Positions 49,533 to 58,208 of a DNA stretch of 64,000 bases are shown one piece after another (within the stretch, counting starts at the first letter, position 1; every line of letters begins with the position of its first letter). A model generated the notes under the pieces. The model saw only the letters and a list, made by a program, of their open reading frames with translations, made no database searches and was not told the origin of the DNA. The DNA is from an uncultured Clostridia bacterium (GTDB lineage: Bacteria > Bacillota > Clostridia > Christensenellales > CAG-138), in contig CAKTYU010000005.1 of the NCBI GenBank assembly GCA_934633985.1, positions 97,483 to 161,482 on the forward strand, written 5' to 3'. A program made the position numbers and the translations under genes.

Positions 49533-51442
49533 TAGTACCAATGAAGAAATTGACGCTGGCTGCCCTATTGGAGCACCGGGAGGCCATATTGGAGGCGCTC
49601 CAGTCAATTTGCGCGGTACAGCTCATCTCCGTAGGCGAGGGCGGGCAGGCCGCCTCCGATGCGGAGGGCAGGCTCCAGCGGCTGCAAAGCGCCGACGAGC
49701 TGCTGAAGCCCCTTGCAAAGAAGGGGGGCCTCGGGCCAAAGCCGGAGGCCACGCGGCAGGAGCTGGAGGCGGAGATACAGCCGGCGCTGGAGCTTTGCGC
49801 CGAGCTGGAGGGGCTGCAAAGGCGCATCTCCCAAAACGGCAGCGACACGGAAAAGCGCAGGCAGCAGCTCAACGCCCTGCTTCCCTGGGCGGAGCTGACG
49901 GACCCGCTGGAGAGCGTGCGCTCCACCGCGAGCCTCAGGGTGATGACCGGCACGGTGCCCATGGAGAGCGCAAAGGCGCTGATGGAGACGGAGGCCCTCG
50001 TACAGCTCTTCGGCGGGGACAAGGAGCGGGCGGCCTTAGTGGTATGCCCGAAGGAGCAGTACCCGGAGCTTGCCCCCGAGATAAGGGCGGCGGGCTTTCA
50101 GGAAAAGGGCTTTGGCGACATAAAGGGCACGGCCGCAGAAAACATCGCCCGTCTCAGGGAGGAGATAGCCGCCCTTGAGAAGGAGCGGGCGGAGCTCGAG
50201 GCGGAGCTTACCGCCTTCGCGCCCAAGCGTGAGGAGATATGCCGCGCGCTGGACGGCGCCGCCATAGACCGGGACAGGGAGCAGAGCAAGGAGGGCCTTG
50301 CCCACACGGATACCGCCTTTTTGCTCACCGGCTGGGTGCGCGAGGACATGACGGAGCAGGTGCGCCGGGAGATCGAGAGGATCACCGACGTGTACTACCT
50401 CGAAATAGAGGACCCCGCCCAGGGGGACGCGGTGCCCACCGTGCTCAAAAACAGCAGGCTGGTAACGCCCTACGAGGCGGTGACCAACCTCTATTCACTG
50501 CCGGCCTACGGCACGGTGGACGGCACGCCCTACATGGCGCCCTTCTACTTCATCTTCTTCGGCATGATGCTTTCGGACAGCGTATACGGCGCGGTGCTGG
50601 CGCTGGGGGCCTGGGCCTTCCTTAAATATACGAAGCCCCGGGGCATGATGGAGAACCTTGCCAAGGTGCTGATGATGGGAGGCATCTCTACTATATTTAT
50701 GGGGCTGCTGTTCGGCACCTGCGCCGGCGTGGGCTGGCCGGTGATATTCAAGGGCACCGCCCTTGAGAACACCTTCCCCGTAGTGGACTCCTCCACCGAC
50801 CCCATGGGCATGCTCATGGTGTGCGCCGCCTTCGGCATAATACACATGTTCTATGCGGTGCTGATAGCCACGTGGAACTGCCTGAAGCACAAGGACTACA
50901 TGGGCGCGCTCATAGACAATATGTGCTGGATATTCATAGTCTCCGGACTCATCATGCAGGCGGCGCCCATGGCGGGGCTGCCCCAGGGCGTTGCGGAGTT
51001 CGGCAAGTGGCTGGCCATAGTGTCGGCGGTGCTGGTGTTCCTGTTCGCAGGGCGGTCAAAGAAGAACATCGCCGGAAGGCTCATATCCGGCGCGGGCAAG
51101 CTGTACGACGTGACCTCGTGGCTGGGAGACGTGCTCTCCTACGCCCGTATATTCGCCCTTGGCCTTTCCACCGGCGTCATAGGCATGGTGCTGAACACCC
51201 TCTGCTGGGATATGCTCTTCGCTTCCTTTAAGGGGAACCCGGCGCTGATGCTCGTGGGCTTTATAATAGTCACGGTGCTGTCCGTGGCGCTCCACGTGTT
51301 TATGATGCTCATAAGCACGCTGGGCTGCTTCGTCCATACCGCAAGGCTTCAGTACGTGGAGTTCTTCGGCAAGTTCTACGAGGCGGGCGGCAAGGCCTTC
51401 AGGCCGCTGGGCTACAACACAAAGTACGTAAACGTCAAATAA
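49529..51442 (+). CDS. ntpI: V-type ATPase subunit I (a subunit)
   Basis: 637 aa from the ATG at 49529, overlapping the previous stop by four nt. Cytoplasmic half with coiled coils (to about 340), then seven or so membrane helices: FYFIFFGMMLSDSVYGAVLA, GLLFGTCAGVGWP, and LGDVLSYARIFALGLSTGVIG, the family hallmark containing the essential channel Arg. It forms the ion half-channels against the K ring. Confidence 0.94.
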   Translation: MIVPMKKLTLAALLEHREAILEALQSICAVQLISVGEGGQAASDAEGRLQRLQSADELLKPLAKKGGLGPKPEATRQELEAEIQPALELCAELEGLQRRISQNGSDTEKRRQQLNALLPWAELTDPLESVRSTASLRVMTGTVPMESAKALMETEALVQLFGGDKERAALVVCPKEQYPELAPEIRAAGFQEKGFGDIKGTAAENIARLREEIAALEKERAELEAELTAFAPKREEICRALDGAAIDRDREQSKEGLAHTDTAFLLTGWVREDMTEQVRREIERITDVYYLEIEDPAQGDAVPTVLKNSRLVTPYEAVTNLYSLPAYGTVDGTPYMAPFYFIFFGMMLSDSVYGAVLALGAWAFLKYTKPRGMMENLAKVLMMGGISTIFMGLLFGTCAGVGWPVIFKGTALENTFPVVDSSTDPMGMLMVCAAFGIIHMFYAVLIATWNCLKHKDYMGALIDNMCWIFIVSGLIMQAAPMAGLPQGVAEFGKWLAIVSAVLVFLFAGRSKKNIAGRLISGAGKLYDVTSWLGDVLSYARIFALGLSTGVIGMVLNTLCWDMLFASFKGNPALMLVGFIIVTVLSVALHVFMMLISTLGCFVHTARLQYVEFFGKFYEAGGKAFRPLGYNTKYVNVK

Positions 51443-51505
51443 AGCGGAACGCCGCTTATAATAAAAAAAGAATAACAATCAACATTTTTTCGGAGGTTAA
51501 ACACA

Positions 51506-52006
51506 ATGAGTCTTTCTGAATTTTTCGCTTCACTGAACCAGAACGGTCAGCTCCTCGCAGGGCTGGGCGCGGTATTTGCGGCGCTGTTCGCGGGCATTGG
51601 CTCCGCGGTGGGCGTGGGCCACGCCGGCCAGGCCGGCGCGGCGGTGATAGCCGAGGATCCCGACCAGTTCGGCTCGGTGCTGGTGCTCCAGCTCCTCCCC
51701 GGCACCCAGGGCATATACGGCCTGCTCATAGGCTTCGTTATCGCCAGCAAGGCTAACCTTCTGGGCGCGGGCGCTGCAATATCCGCAGAGGCCGGCCTCT
51801 CCCTCTTCCTTGCGGCCCTGCCCATAGCCTTCGGCGGCCTGCTCTCCGCCATCGCGCAGGGCAAGGTTGCGGCCTCCGGCATAGCCATGGTGGGCAAGCG
51901 CCCCTCCGAGGCGGGCAAGGCGATAATCTTCACGGTCATGGTCGAGACCTACGCGGTGCTGGCCCTGCTGTTCTCCTTCCTGCTTGTAAACGGCGTGCAG
52001 GTCTAA
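51506..52006 (+). CDS. ntpK: V-type ATPase subunit K (c ring proteolipid)
   Basis: 166 aa, four membrane helices in two hairpins; only the second has the ion-binding carboxylate, Glu147 in FTVMVETYAVLAL. LPGTQG supplies Leu64, Thr67 and Gln68 and AIAQGK supplies Gln118. These match Leu61, Thr64, Gln65, Gln110 and Glu139 of the Enterococcus hirae sodium site, so Na+ transport is likely. GGAGG precedes the ATG. Confidence 0.95.
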   Translation: MSLSEFFASLNQNGQLLAGLGAVFAALFAGIGSAVGVGHAGQAGAAVIAEDPDQFGSVLVLQLLPGTQGIYGLLIGFVIASKANLLGAGAAISAEAGLSLFLAALPIAFGGLLSAIAQGKVAASGIAMVGKRPSEAGKAIIFTVMVETYAVLALLFSFLLVNGVQV

Positions 52007-52019
52007 ACCGGAGCGGCTT

Positions 52020-52610
52020 ATGGCACAGGAAACTAATTTCGGGGCTGAAAGGCTCACCTCCCGCATAGTGGAGGAGGCGGAGGCCGAGGCCGGGCGCATC
52101 ATAATGGAGGCCCAGGAGAGGGCCGACGGCATTGCAGCCGAGGCCCAGGCCCAGGCCGGGGTGCTGAGGCTGGAATACGCGAAAAAGGCCGAAAGGGCAG
52201 CGGAGGAAATAATCGAGCGCAGCCGCACCAACGGCGCGCTGGACAGCCGCAAGACCGCCCTAAGGGCCAAGCGGCGGGTGCTGGACGAGGCCTTCGCACA
52301 GGCGGAAAAGCAGCTTTGCGCGCTGGAGGGCGAAGGGAGAGCTACCCTCATAGCCCGCATGATAGAGGAAAACGTTAAGGGCGGAGAGACACTGCGCCCG
52401 GCAAGGCCCGACAGGGCGGCCATAGCGGCCATGATAGATAAGCTCAACCCCTCCCTCCCCCGCCCCGCGGCGCTGGGCGAGGACATAGAGGCGGGCGGCG
52501 GCTTCAGGCTGCTGGGCAGCGGATACGAGACGGACTGCACCTTTGAGGCCCTGCTGCGCGACTTCCGCGAAAGGCGGGAAAGCGAAGCGGCACGCGTGCT
52601 GTTCGAGTAA
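52020..52610 (+). CDS. ntpE: V-type ATPase subunit E
   Basis: 196 aa. N-terminal coiled coil (IVEEAEAEAGRIIMEAQERA) and a C-terminal globular part ending in DCTFEALLRDFRERRE, typical of the peripheral stalk subunit E. Thirteen nt after ntpK. Confidence 0.9.
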   Translation: MAQETNFGAERLTSRIVEEAEAEAGRIIMEAQERADGIAAEAQAQAGVLRLEYAKKAERAAEEIIERSRTNGALDSRKTALRAKRRVLDEAFAQAEKQLCALEGEGRATLIARMIEENVKGGETLRPARPDRAAIAAMIDKLNPSLPRPAALGEDIEAGGGFRLLGSGYETDCTFEALLRDFRERRESEAARVLFE

Positions 52611-52622
52611 AGGAGGGCGATT

Positions 52623-53597
52623 ATGCCACAAAAAAGCCCTGTTTACGCGGTCACCCGCGTAAGGGTACACGAAAAGGACATGGTAAAGCCCGAGGCCATG
52701 GCGAGGCTGGCGGAGGCCGCCCCCGCCGAGGTCATGCGGGCCCTGGGCGATATGGGCTACGGCGGCGTATCCGACCCCCGGCTTTCAGATGGGGAAAGGA
52801 TGATAGAAAAGGAGCTTTCCGACGCCTATGCCCTCATAAAGGAGGTCACCTTCAGCCCGGAAAAGACCGACCTGTTCATTCTGAAGGGGGACGCAAACAA
52901 CCTGAAGCTGCTCATAAAGCAGCGGCTCACCGGCACCGGCGACTCCCCCGCCCTTATGACGGGGGTATACCCGAAGGACGACGTGATGCGCATGGTGCAA
53001 AACGCGGATTACCGGGAGCTTCCCGAGGAGTTTGCAAGGCGGCTGAACGCCCTTGAGCAGTCCTTTTCCGGCGAGATAGACCCCGCGAGGATATCCACGG
53101 AGATAGACCGGGCCTACCTTGAGCATTGCCTCGGCAAGGCAAAGGGCGCCTCCCTTGAGTACTTCAAGGGCCTTGCGGACTTTACCAACATACTCACCAT
53201 GCTCCGCATACGCAGCATGGGCGCCGGGGCGGATAAGCTCAGGGCCTCCCTCATGCCGGAGGGGTACATACCCCACAGGCTCCTTATACAGTGCTTTGAC
53301 GGGCCGGAGGAGGGCATAGCAAAGCTGCCCGCGGGCCCCGCAAGGGACGGCATGGCCAAGGGGCTGGAGGAATACGGCAGGAGCGGAAGGCTCACCGAGC
53401 TGGAGCGGCAGCGGGACAACTACCTCATCTCCATATTTAAGGGGGCGAGGCTGGCGGAGGGCGGCATAGAGCCGCTGATAGGGTACCTGCTGGGCCGGGA
53501 GCAGGAGGCCAAGTGCCTCAGGCTCATAATCACCGCAAAGCGCAACAACCTGCCCAACAAGGCGATAACCGAAAGGTTAGGTGAGCTATATGGATAA
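52623..53597 (+). CDS. ntpC: V-type ATPase subunit C (d)
   Basis: 324 aa, all-helical V-ATPase C/AC39 family: YAVTRVRVHEKDMV at the N-terminus, FILKGDANNLKLLIKQRL, LADFTNILTMLRIRSMG and a final LRLIITAKRNNLP. Socket that links the K ring to the central shaft. AAAGGAGG upstream. Confidence 0.92.
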   Translation: MPQKSPVYAVTRVRVHEKDMVKPEAMARLAEAAPAEVMRALGDMGYGGVSDPRLSDGERMIEKELSDAYALIKEVTFSPEKTDLFILKGDANNLKLLIKQRLTGTGDSPALMTGVYPKDDVMRMVQNADYRELPEEFARRLNALEQSFSGEIDPARISTEIDRAYLEHCLGKAKGASLEYFKGLADFTNILTMLRIRSMGAGADKLRASLMPEGYIPHRLLIQCFDGPEEGIAKLPAGPARDGMAKGLEEYGRSGRLTELERQRDNYLISIFKGARLAEGGIEPLIGYLLGREQEAKCLRLIITAKRNNLPNKAITERLGELYG

Positions 53598-53922
53598 ACG
53601 CACGGATATCGCCATGATAGGCGACAGGGACTCGGTGCTGATAGGCAAGGCCGTGGGCCTCGGCGTGTATGACGAGACGGACGGCGAAAGGGCGAATAAG
53701 CTCATATACAGGCTGGCGCGGGAGGGATGCAGGGTCATCTTCCTCACAGAGCCGGTATACGCCCAGTGCAGCGAGGCCATAAACAAATTCAAGACGGAGA
53801 CTTTCCCCGCAATAATACCCATTCCGGATTCCCACGGCCCTTCCGGCGTGGCGATGGCAGCCATTAAGGCCAACGTGGAAAAGGCCATTGGCGCGGATAT
53901 ACTATTCTCGGAGGATAAATAA
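53590..53922 (+). CDS. ntpF: V-type ATPase subunit F
   Basis: 110 aa from the ATG at 53590 (AGGTGAG upstream, inside the ntpC end). IAMIGDRDSVLIGKAVGLGV and VIFLTEPVYAQC, then PIPDSHGPSG: the Rossmann-like small shaft subunit that binds subunit D. Confidence 0.92.
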   Translation: MDKRTDIAMIGDRDSVLIGKAVGLGVYDETDGERANKLIYRLAREGCRVIFLTEPVYAQCSEAINKFKTETFPAIIPIPDSHGPSGVAMAAIKANVEKAIGADILFSEDK

Positions 53923-53924
53923 AT

Positions 53925-55697
53925 ATGGCAGTTAAAGGAACCATAGTTAAGGTATCGGGCCCCCTGATAGTGGCTTCCGGCATGGCGGACGTAAACATGT
54001 ACGACGTGGTCCGCGTATCCGAAAGGCAGCTCATAGGCGAGGTGATAGAGCTTCGCGGGGATAAGGCGTCCATACAGGTATACGAGGAGACCGGCGGCAT
54101 AGGCCCCGGGGAGCCTGTGGAATCCACGGGCGCGCCCCTGTCCGTTGAGCTTGCCCCCGGCCTTATAGAATCAATATACGACGGCATACAGCGCCCGCTG
54201 AATAAGATACAGGAGATCGCGGGCGACAGGATAACCAGAGGCATAAGGGTGGATTCCATAGACCATCAGCGCCTTTGGGACTTCCGGCCCACGGCAAAGG
54301 TGGGCGACATGCTCAAGCCCGGGGACATACTGGGCACGGTGCGCGAGACCGAGGCGGTGCTCCATAAGATAATGGTGCCCCCCAACGTCACCGGCCAGCT
54401 CACCTGGATACACTCCGGCGAGGCCAACGTGGTGCAGCCCATAGCCAGGCTCGCCACCGGCAGCGGGGAGACGGTAGAGCTTCCCATGCTGCAGAGGTGG
54501 CCCGTGCGAATAGGCAGGCCCTACGCAAAGAAGATGGCCCCCACAGAGCCCATGATAACCGGACAGAGGGTAATAGACACGCTGTTCCCCGTGGCAAAGG
54601 GCGGCGTGGCCGCCGTCCCCGGCCCCTTCGGCAGCGGCAAGACGGTGGTTCAGCACCAGCTTGCAAAGTGGGCGGACGCGGACATAATCGTATACGTGGG
54701 CTGCGGCGAGCGCGGCAACGAGATGACCGACGTCCTGATGGAGTTCCCGGAGCTTAAGGACCCCCGCACAGGGCTTTCCCTTATGAAGCGCACGGTGCTC
54801 ATAGCAAACACCTCGGATATGCCTGTGGCGGCCCGAGAGGCCAGCATATACACGGGCATAACCATAGCGGAATACTTCCGCGATATGGGCTACAAGGTAG
54901 CTATAATGGCGGATTCCACCAGCCGCTGGGCGGAGGCGCTGCGCGAGATGTCCGGCCGTCTGGAGGAGATGCCCGGCGAGGAGGGCTACCCCGCATATCT
55001 GGGCAGCCGCCTTGCGGAGTTTTACGAGAGGGCGGGCTCGGTGGTAACGCTGGGCAGCGAGGGGCGCGAGGGCGCAGTCACCGCCATAGGCGCGGTGTCC
55101 CCTCCCGGCGGCGACATTTCAGAGCCGGTATCCCAGGCCACCCTCCGCACGGTAAAGGTGTTCTGGGGCTTGAGCGCAAAGCTGGCATACGCCCGCCACT
55201 TCCCCGCCATAGACTGGCTGACCTCATATTCCCTCTACCTCGACAGGCTGGAGCCCTGGTTCAACAAGGAGGTAGACCCCGACTGGACCGCCATGGTGCA
55301 GAAGGCCATGAACATGCTTCAGGAGGAGAGCGAGCTGGAGGAGATCGTCCGTCTGGTGGGCATAGACGCGCTGAGCTACAAGGACAGGCTGACGCTGGAG
55401 GCCACCCGCTCCATACGCGAGGACTACCTCCATCAGAACGCCTTCCACGAGGTGGATACCTACACCTCCCCCGCAAAGCAGGCCATGCTGCTGCGGCTTA
55501 TAATAGGCTACTACGAGAAGAGCCTGGACGCCCTCTCCAAGGACGCCTCCTTCAACAGGCTGGCGTCGCTGCCCGTCCGGGAGGACATAGGCCGCTTTAA
55601 GTACACCGAGGAGGAAAGGTGCGCCGAGAGGTACGAGGAGATAACCGCAAAGCTCAACGCGGAGCTCCGTGAGCTTACGGAAGGAGGCGAAGCATAA
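53925..55697 (+). CDS. ntpA: V-type ATPase catalytic subunit A
   Basis: 590 aa. P-loop GPFGSGKTVVQHQ (about 233-245), the non-homologous insertion typical of V/A-type A subunits (residues about 110-185), catalytic-Glu segment VGCGERGNEMTDVL, and MADSTSRWAEALREMSGRLEEMP. Site of ATP hydrolysis or synthesis. Two nt after ntpF. Confidence 0.97.
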   Translation: MAVKGTIVKVSGPLIVASGMADVNMYDVVRVSERQLIGEVIELRGDKASIQVYEETGGIGPGEPVESTGAPLSVELAPGLIESIYDGIQRPLNKIQEIAGDRITRGIRVDSIDHQRLWDFRPTAKVGDMLKPGDILGTVRETEAVLHKIMVPPNVTGQLTWIHSGEANVVQPIARLATGSGETVELPMLQRWPVRIGRPYAKKMAPTEPMITGQRVIDTLFPVAKGGVAAVPGPFGSGKTVVQHQLAKWADADIIVYVGCGERGNEMTDVLMEFPELKDPRTGLSLMKRTVLIANTSDMPVAAREASIYTGITIAEYFRDMGYKVAIMADSTSRWAEALREMSGRLEEMPGEEGYPAYLGSRLAEFYERAGSVVTLGSEGREGAVTAIGAVSPPGGDISEPVSQATLRTVKVFWGLSAKLAYARHFPAIDWLTSYSLYLDRLEPWFNKEVDPDWTAMVQKAMNMLQEESELEEIVRLVGIDALSYKDRLTLEATRSIREDYLHQNAFHEVDTYTSPAKQAMLLRLIIGYYEKSLDALSKDASFNRLASLPVREDIGRFKYTEEERCAERYEEITAKLNAELRELTEGGEA

Positions 55698-57076
55698 TGC
55701 GTAAGGAATACAAGACCATTAAGGAGGTCGCCGGCCCCCTCATGCTGGTGGATCAGGTAGAAGGGGTAAAGTACGACGAGCTTGTGGAGATAGAGCAGTC
55801 CGACGGGCGCATACGCCGGGGCAAGGTGCTGGAAATCGACAAGGACAAGGCGCTGCTTCAGCTCTTCGAGGGCAGCCAGGGCCTGCGCATCTCTGATTCC
55901 AGCGCCAAGTTCCTGGGCCACTCCATAGAGCTTTCCGTAGCGCCTGATATGCTGGGGCGAGTGTTCGACGGCATGGGCAGGCCCATAGACGGCGGCGCGG
56001 AGCTGATACCCGAAAAGCGCCTGGATATAAACGGCGCGCCCATAAACCCCGCGGCGCGGGACTACCCCAACGAGTTCATACAGACCGGCGTTTCCGCCAT
56101 AGACGGCCTTAACACGCTGGTGCGCGGCCAGAAGCTGCCGGTGTTCTCCGGCTCCGGCCTCCCCCACGCCAACCTTGCGGCGCAGATAGCCCGTCAGGCC
56201 AAGGTGCGGGGCACCGGCGAGGGCTTCGCGGTGGTGTTCGCCGCCGTGGGCATAACCTTTGAGGAGGCGGACTTTTTCACCTCCGACTTCAGGGCCACGG
56301 GCGCTATCGACCGCACGGTGACCTTCATAAACCTCGCAAACGACCCCGCCATAGAGCGAATAGCCACCCCCCGCATGGCGCTGACCGCCGCGGAGTACCT
56401 GGCCTTCGACCTGGGTATGCACGTGCTGGTAATAATCACCGACATAACCAACTATGCGGAGGCATTGCGCGAGGTATCCGCCGCCCGTAAGGAGGTTCCC
56501 GGGCGCAGAGGCTACCCCGGCTACCTCTATACCGACCTTGCCACCATGTACGAGAGGGCGGGCCGCATAAAGGGCAACCCCGGCTCCATCACCATGATAC
56601 CCATACTCTCCATGCCGGAGGACGACATAACCCACCCCATACCCGACCTTACCGGCTACATAACCGAGGGCCAGATAATACTGGGGCGCGAGCTGCACAG
56701 GAAGGCTGTTACGCCGCCTATAAACGTGCTTCCCTCCCTTTCCCGCCTGAAGGATAAGGGCATAGGCCGGGGCAAGACCCGTGAGGATCACGCCGACACC
56801 ATGAACCAGCTCTTCGCCGCCTATTCCCGCGGCAAGGACGCAAAGGAGCTTGCGGTCATACTGGGCGATGCGGCGCTGTCCGATACGGATAAGCTGTACG
56901 CCAAGTTTGCGGACGCCTTCGAGGAGGAGTACGTTTCCCAGGGCTTCTACGTCAACCGCTCCATCGAGGAGACGCTGGAGCTGGGCTGGAGGCTGCTCTC
57001 CATACTGCCCCGCACCGAGCTCAAGCGCATTAGGGACGAATATCTGGATAAGTACCTGCCCAAAGCGGAGGGTTAG
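55697..57076 (+). CDS. ntpB: V-type ATPase regulatory subunit B
   Basis: 459 aa. Same fold as A but the P-loop is replaced by FSGSGLPHANLAAQIARQA, as in all B subunits. ITDITNYAEALREVSAARKEVPGRRGYPGYLYTDL is family-typical in sequence and position. The ATG overlaps the ntpA stop by one base (TAATG). Confidence 0.97.
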   Translation: MRKEYKTIKEVAGPLMLVDQVEGVKYDELVEIEQSDGRIRRGKVLEIDKDKALLQLFEGSQGLRISDSSAKFLGHSIELSVAPDMLGRVFDGMGRPIDGGAELIPEKRLDINGAPINPAARDYPNEFIQTGVSAIDGLNTLVRGQKLPVFSGSGLPHANLAAQIARQAKVRGTGEGFAVVFAAVGITFEEADFFTSDFRATGAIDRTVTFINLANDPAIERIATPRMALTAAEYLAFDLGMHVLVIITDITNYAEALREVSAARKEVPGRRGYPGYLYTDLATMYERAGRIKGNPGSITMIPILSMPEDDITHPIPDLTGYITEGQIILGRELHRKAVTPPINVLPSLSRLKDKGIGRGKTREDHADTMNQLFAAYSRGKDAKELAVILGDAALSDTDKLYAKFADAFEEEYVSQGFYVNRSIEETLELGWRLLSILPRTELKRIRDEYLDKYLPKAEG

Positions 57077-57079
57077 CCT

Positions 57080-57709
57080 ATGGCACAGCTTCAAGTAAAG
57101 CCGACCCGCATGGAGCTCACCAACCTTAAGAAAAAGCGCAAGGTTGCGGCCCGGGGCCATAAGCTTATGAAAGACAAGCGGGACGAGATGGTGCGCCGCT
57201 TCATAGTCTACGCCCGCCGCAACAAGGAGCTTCGGGAGCAGGTGGAGGAAAAGCTCTCCGCCGCCATGGGGCAGTTCGTGCTGGCAAAGGCCGAGATGAG
57301 CGGCGAGGCCATCGAGGAGGCCCTGGCCTACCCCGCCCGCCCCGCCACGGTGTCAGTGGAAACGCAGCACGTGCTTTCCCTCAAGATGCCCAGGCTGTCC
57401 CTGGATACCTCCGGCGCCTTCGACTATCCCTACGGCTTTATGAACACCTCAGCGGAGCTGGACTCCGCCGTGGCCGCCTTTGCGGAGGTGCTGCCCATGC
57501 TCATAGAGCTTGCGGAGGTGGAGAAGATATGCAACTCCCTTGCGGACGAGATAGAAAAGACCCGCCGCCGGGTCAACGCACTGGAGTACGTTATGATACC
57601 CCAGTTTGACGAGGCGATACGCGAGATCAAGATGAAGCTGGACGAGAACGACAGGGGCAACACCACCCGCCTTATGAAAACCAAAGAGATGCTGGCGAAC
57701 CGGGAGTAA
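57080..57709 (+). CDS. ntpD: V-type ATPase subunit D
   Basis: 209 aa. Central shaft: N-terminal PTRMELTNLKKKRKVAARGHKLMKDKRDEMV, a beta-hairpin middle and a C-terminal coiled coil with RRRVNALEYVMIPQ. Last gene of the operon; repeat copy E starts seven nt after its stop. Confidence 0.95.
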   Translation: MAQLQVKPTRMELTNLKKKRKVAARGHKLMKDKRDEMVRRFIVYARRNKELREQVEEKLSAAMGQFVLAKAEMSGEAIEEALAYPARPATVSVETQHVLSLKMPRLSLDTSGAFDYPYGFMNTSAELDSAVAAFAEVLPMLIELAEVEKICNSLADEIEKTRRRVNALEYVMIPQFDEAIREIKMKLDENDRGNTTRLMKTKEMLANRE

Positions 57710-57716
57710 CGATTCT

Positions 57717-57780
57717 CTTCTTTCTCTCTTCTTTTCGGGAGAAAAGAAAAGAGAAAAGAAGCAAAGAGAAAAGAAAAGCC
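57717..57780 (+). repeat. polypurine hairpin repeat, copy E (after ntpD)
   Basis: CTTCTTTCTCTCTTCTTTTC, loop GGGA, GAAAAGAAAAGAGAAAAGAAG, then the trailing purine arm and GCC. The orientation matches ntpD, and a bidirectional terminator follows, as for copies A-C. Confidence 0.83.
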
Positions 57781-57805
57781 TGACAAAAAAATTATAAATC
57801 CAGAT

Positions 57806-57851
57806 AAAAAAAGCTCCCGCCGGAGTAGCTTCGGCGGGAGTGTGTTTTTTT
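57806..57851. terminator. bidirectional terminator after ntpD
   Basis: CTCCCGCCG, loop of nine, CGGCGGGAG, with seven A before and TGTGTTTTTTT after. Confidence 0.85.
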
Positions 57852-58140
57852 GGGGCGCGGGATTCCAACCTCCGCTGTTAAACTCCGCCGCTTGTATTAT
57901 CTCCAACGTTTTATGCCTGCGGCGCGGTACTTTCGTGGGCCGAAAGTACCCAAAGGCCCCCGCTTTCTTGGAAGAAAGCTCGCAAAGAACCAAGGGTCAG
58001 CGGCTCCGGCTTGATCCCGCTTACGCAGCCGTATCAAAGAATCCGGCTGGCGGGAATCCGGCGGCGGTGGTTAAAATCCGAGTGTGTAAATAATTCCCGC
58101 CGGAGCGATTCCGGCGGGAGTTGGATAAGGGTTTTTTTAT
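57852..58140. repeat. GC-rich hairpin block bounded by related palindromes
   Basis: No gene. It contains GGTACTTTCG/CGAAAGTACC and GCTTTCTT/AAGAAAGC perfect hairpins, and ends with TCCCGCCGGA/TCCGGCGGGA (58092-58119) followed by GGGTTTTTTT. That last palindrome resembles the terminator at 57813-57840, so the block is framed by a pair of like hairpins, as in a small non-autonomous repeat element. A TGCCTGCGGCGCGG motif partly recurs at 33 kb. Confidence 0.45.
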
Positions 58141-58164
58141 AATATTTTCGTTGGTTTTCTTTTG

Positions 58165-58194
58165 GTTACTTTTCTTTTTCAAAAGAAAAGTAAC
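58165..58194. repeat. polypurine hairpin, divergent member F (after rsmI)
   Basis: GTTACTTTTCTTTT, loop TC, AAAAGAAAAGTAAC: a perfect 14-bp stem, 15 nt past the rsmI stop. Composition resembles the repeat family but the trailing arm is shorter. Confidence 0.6.
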
Positions 58195-58208
58195 AGAAAA
58201 GCTTAATA

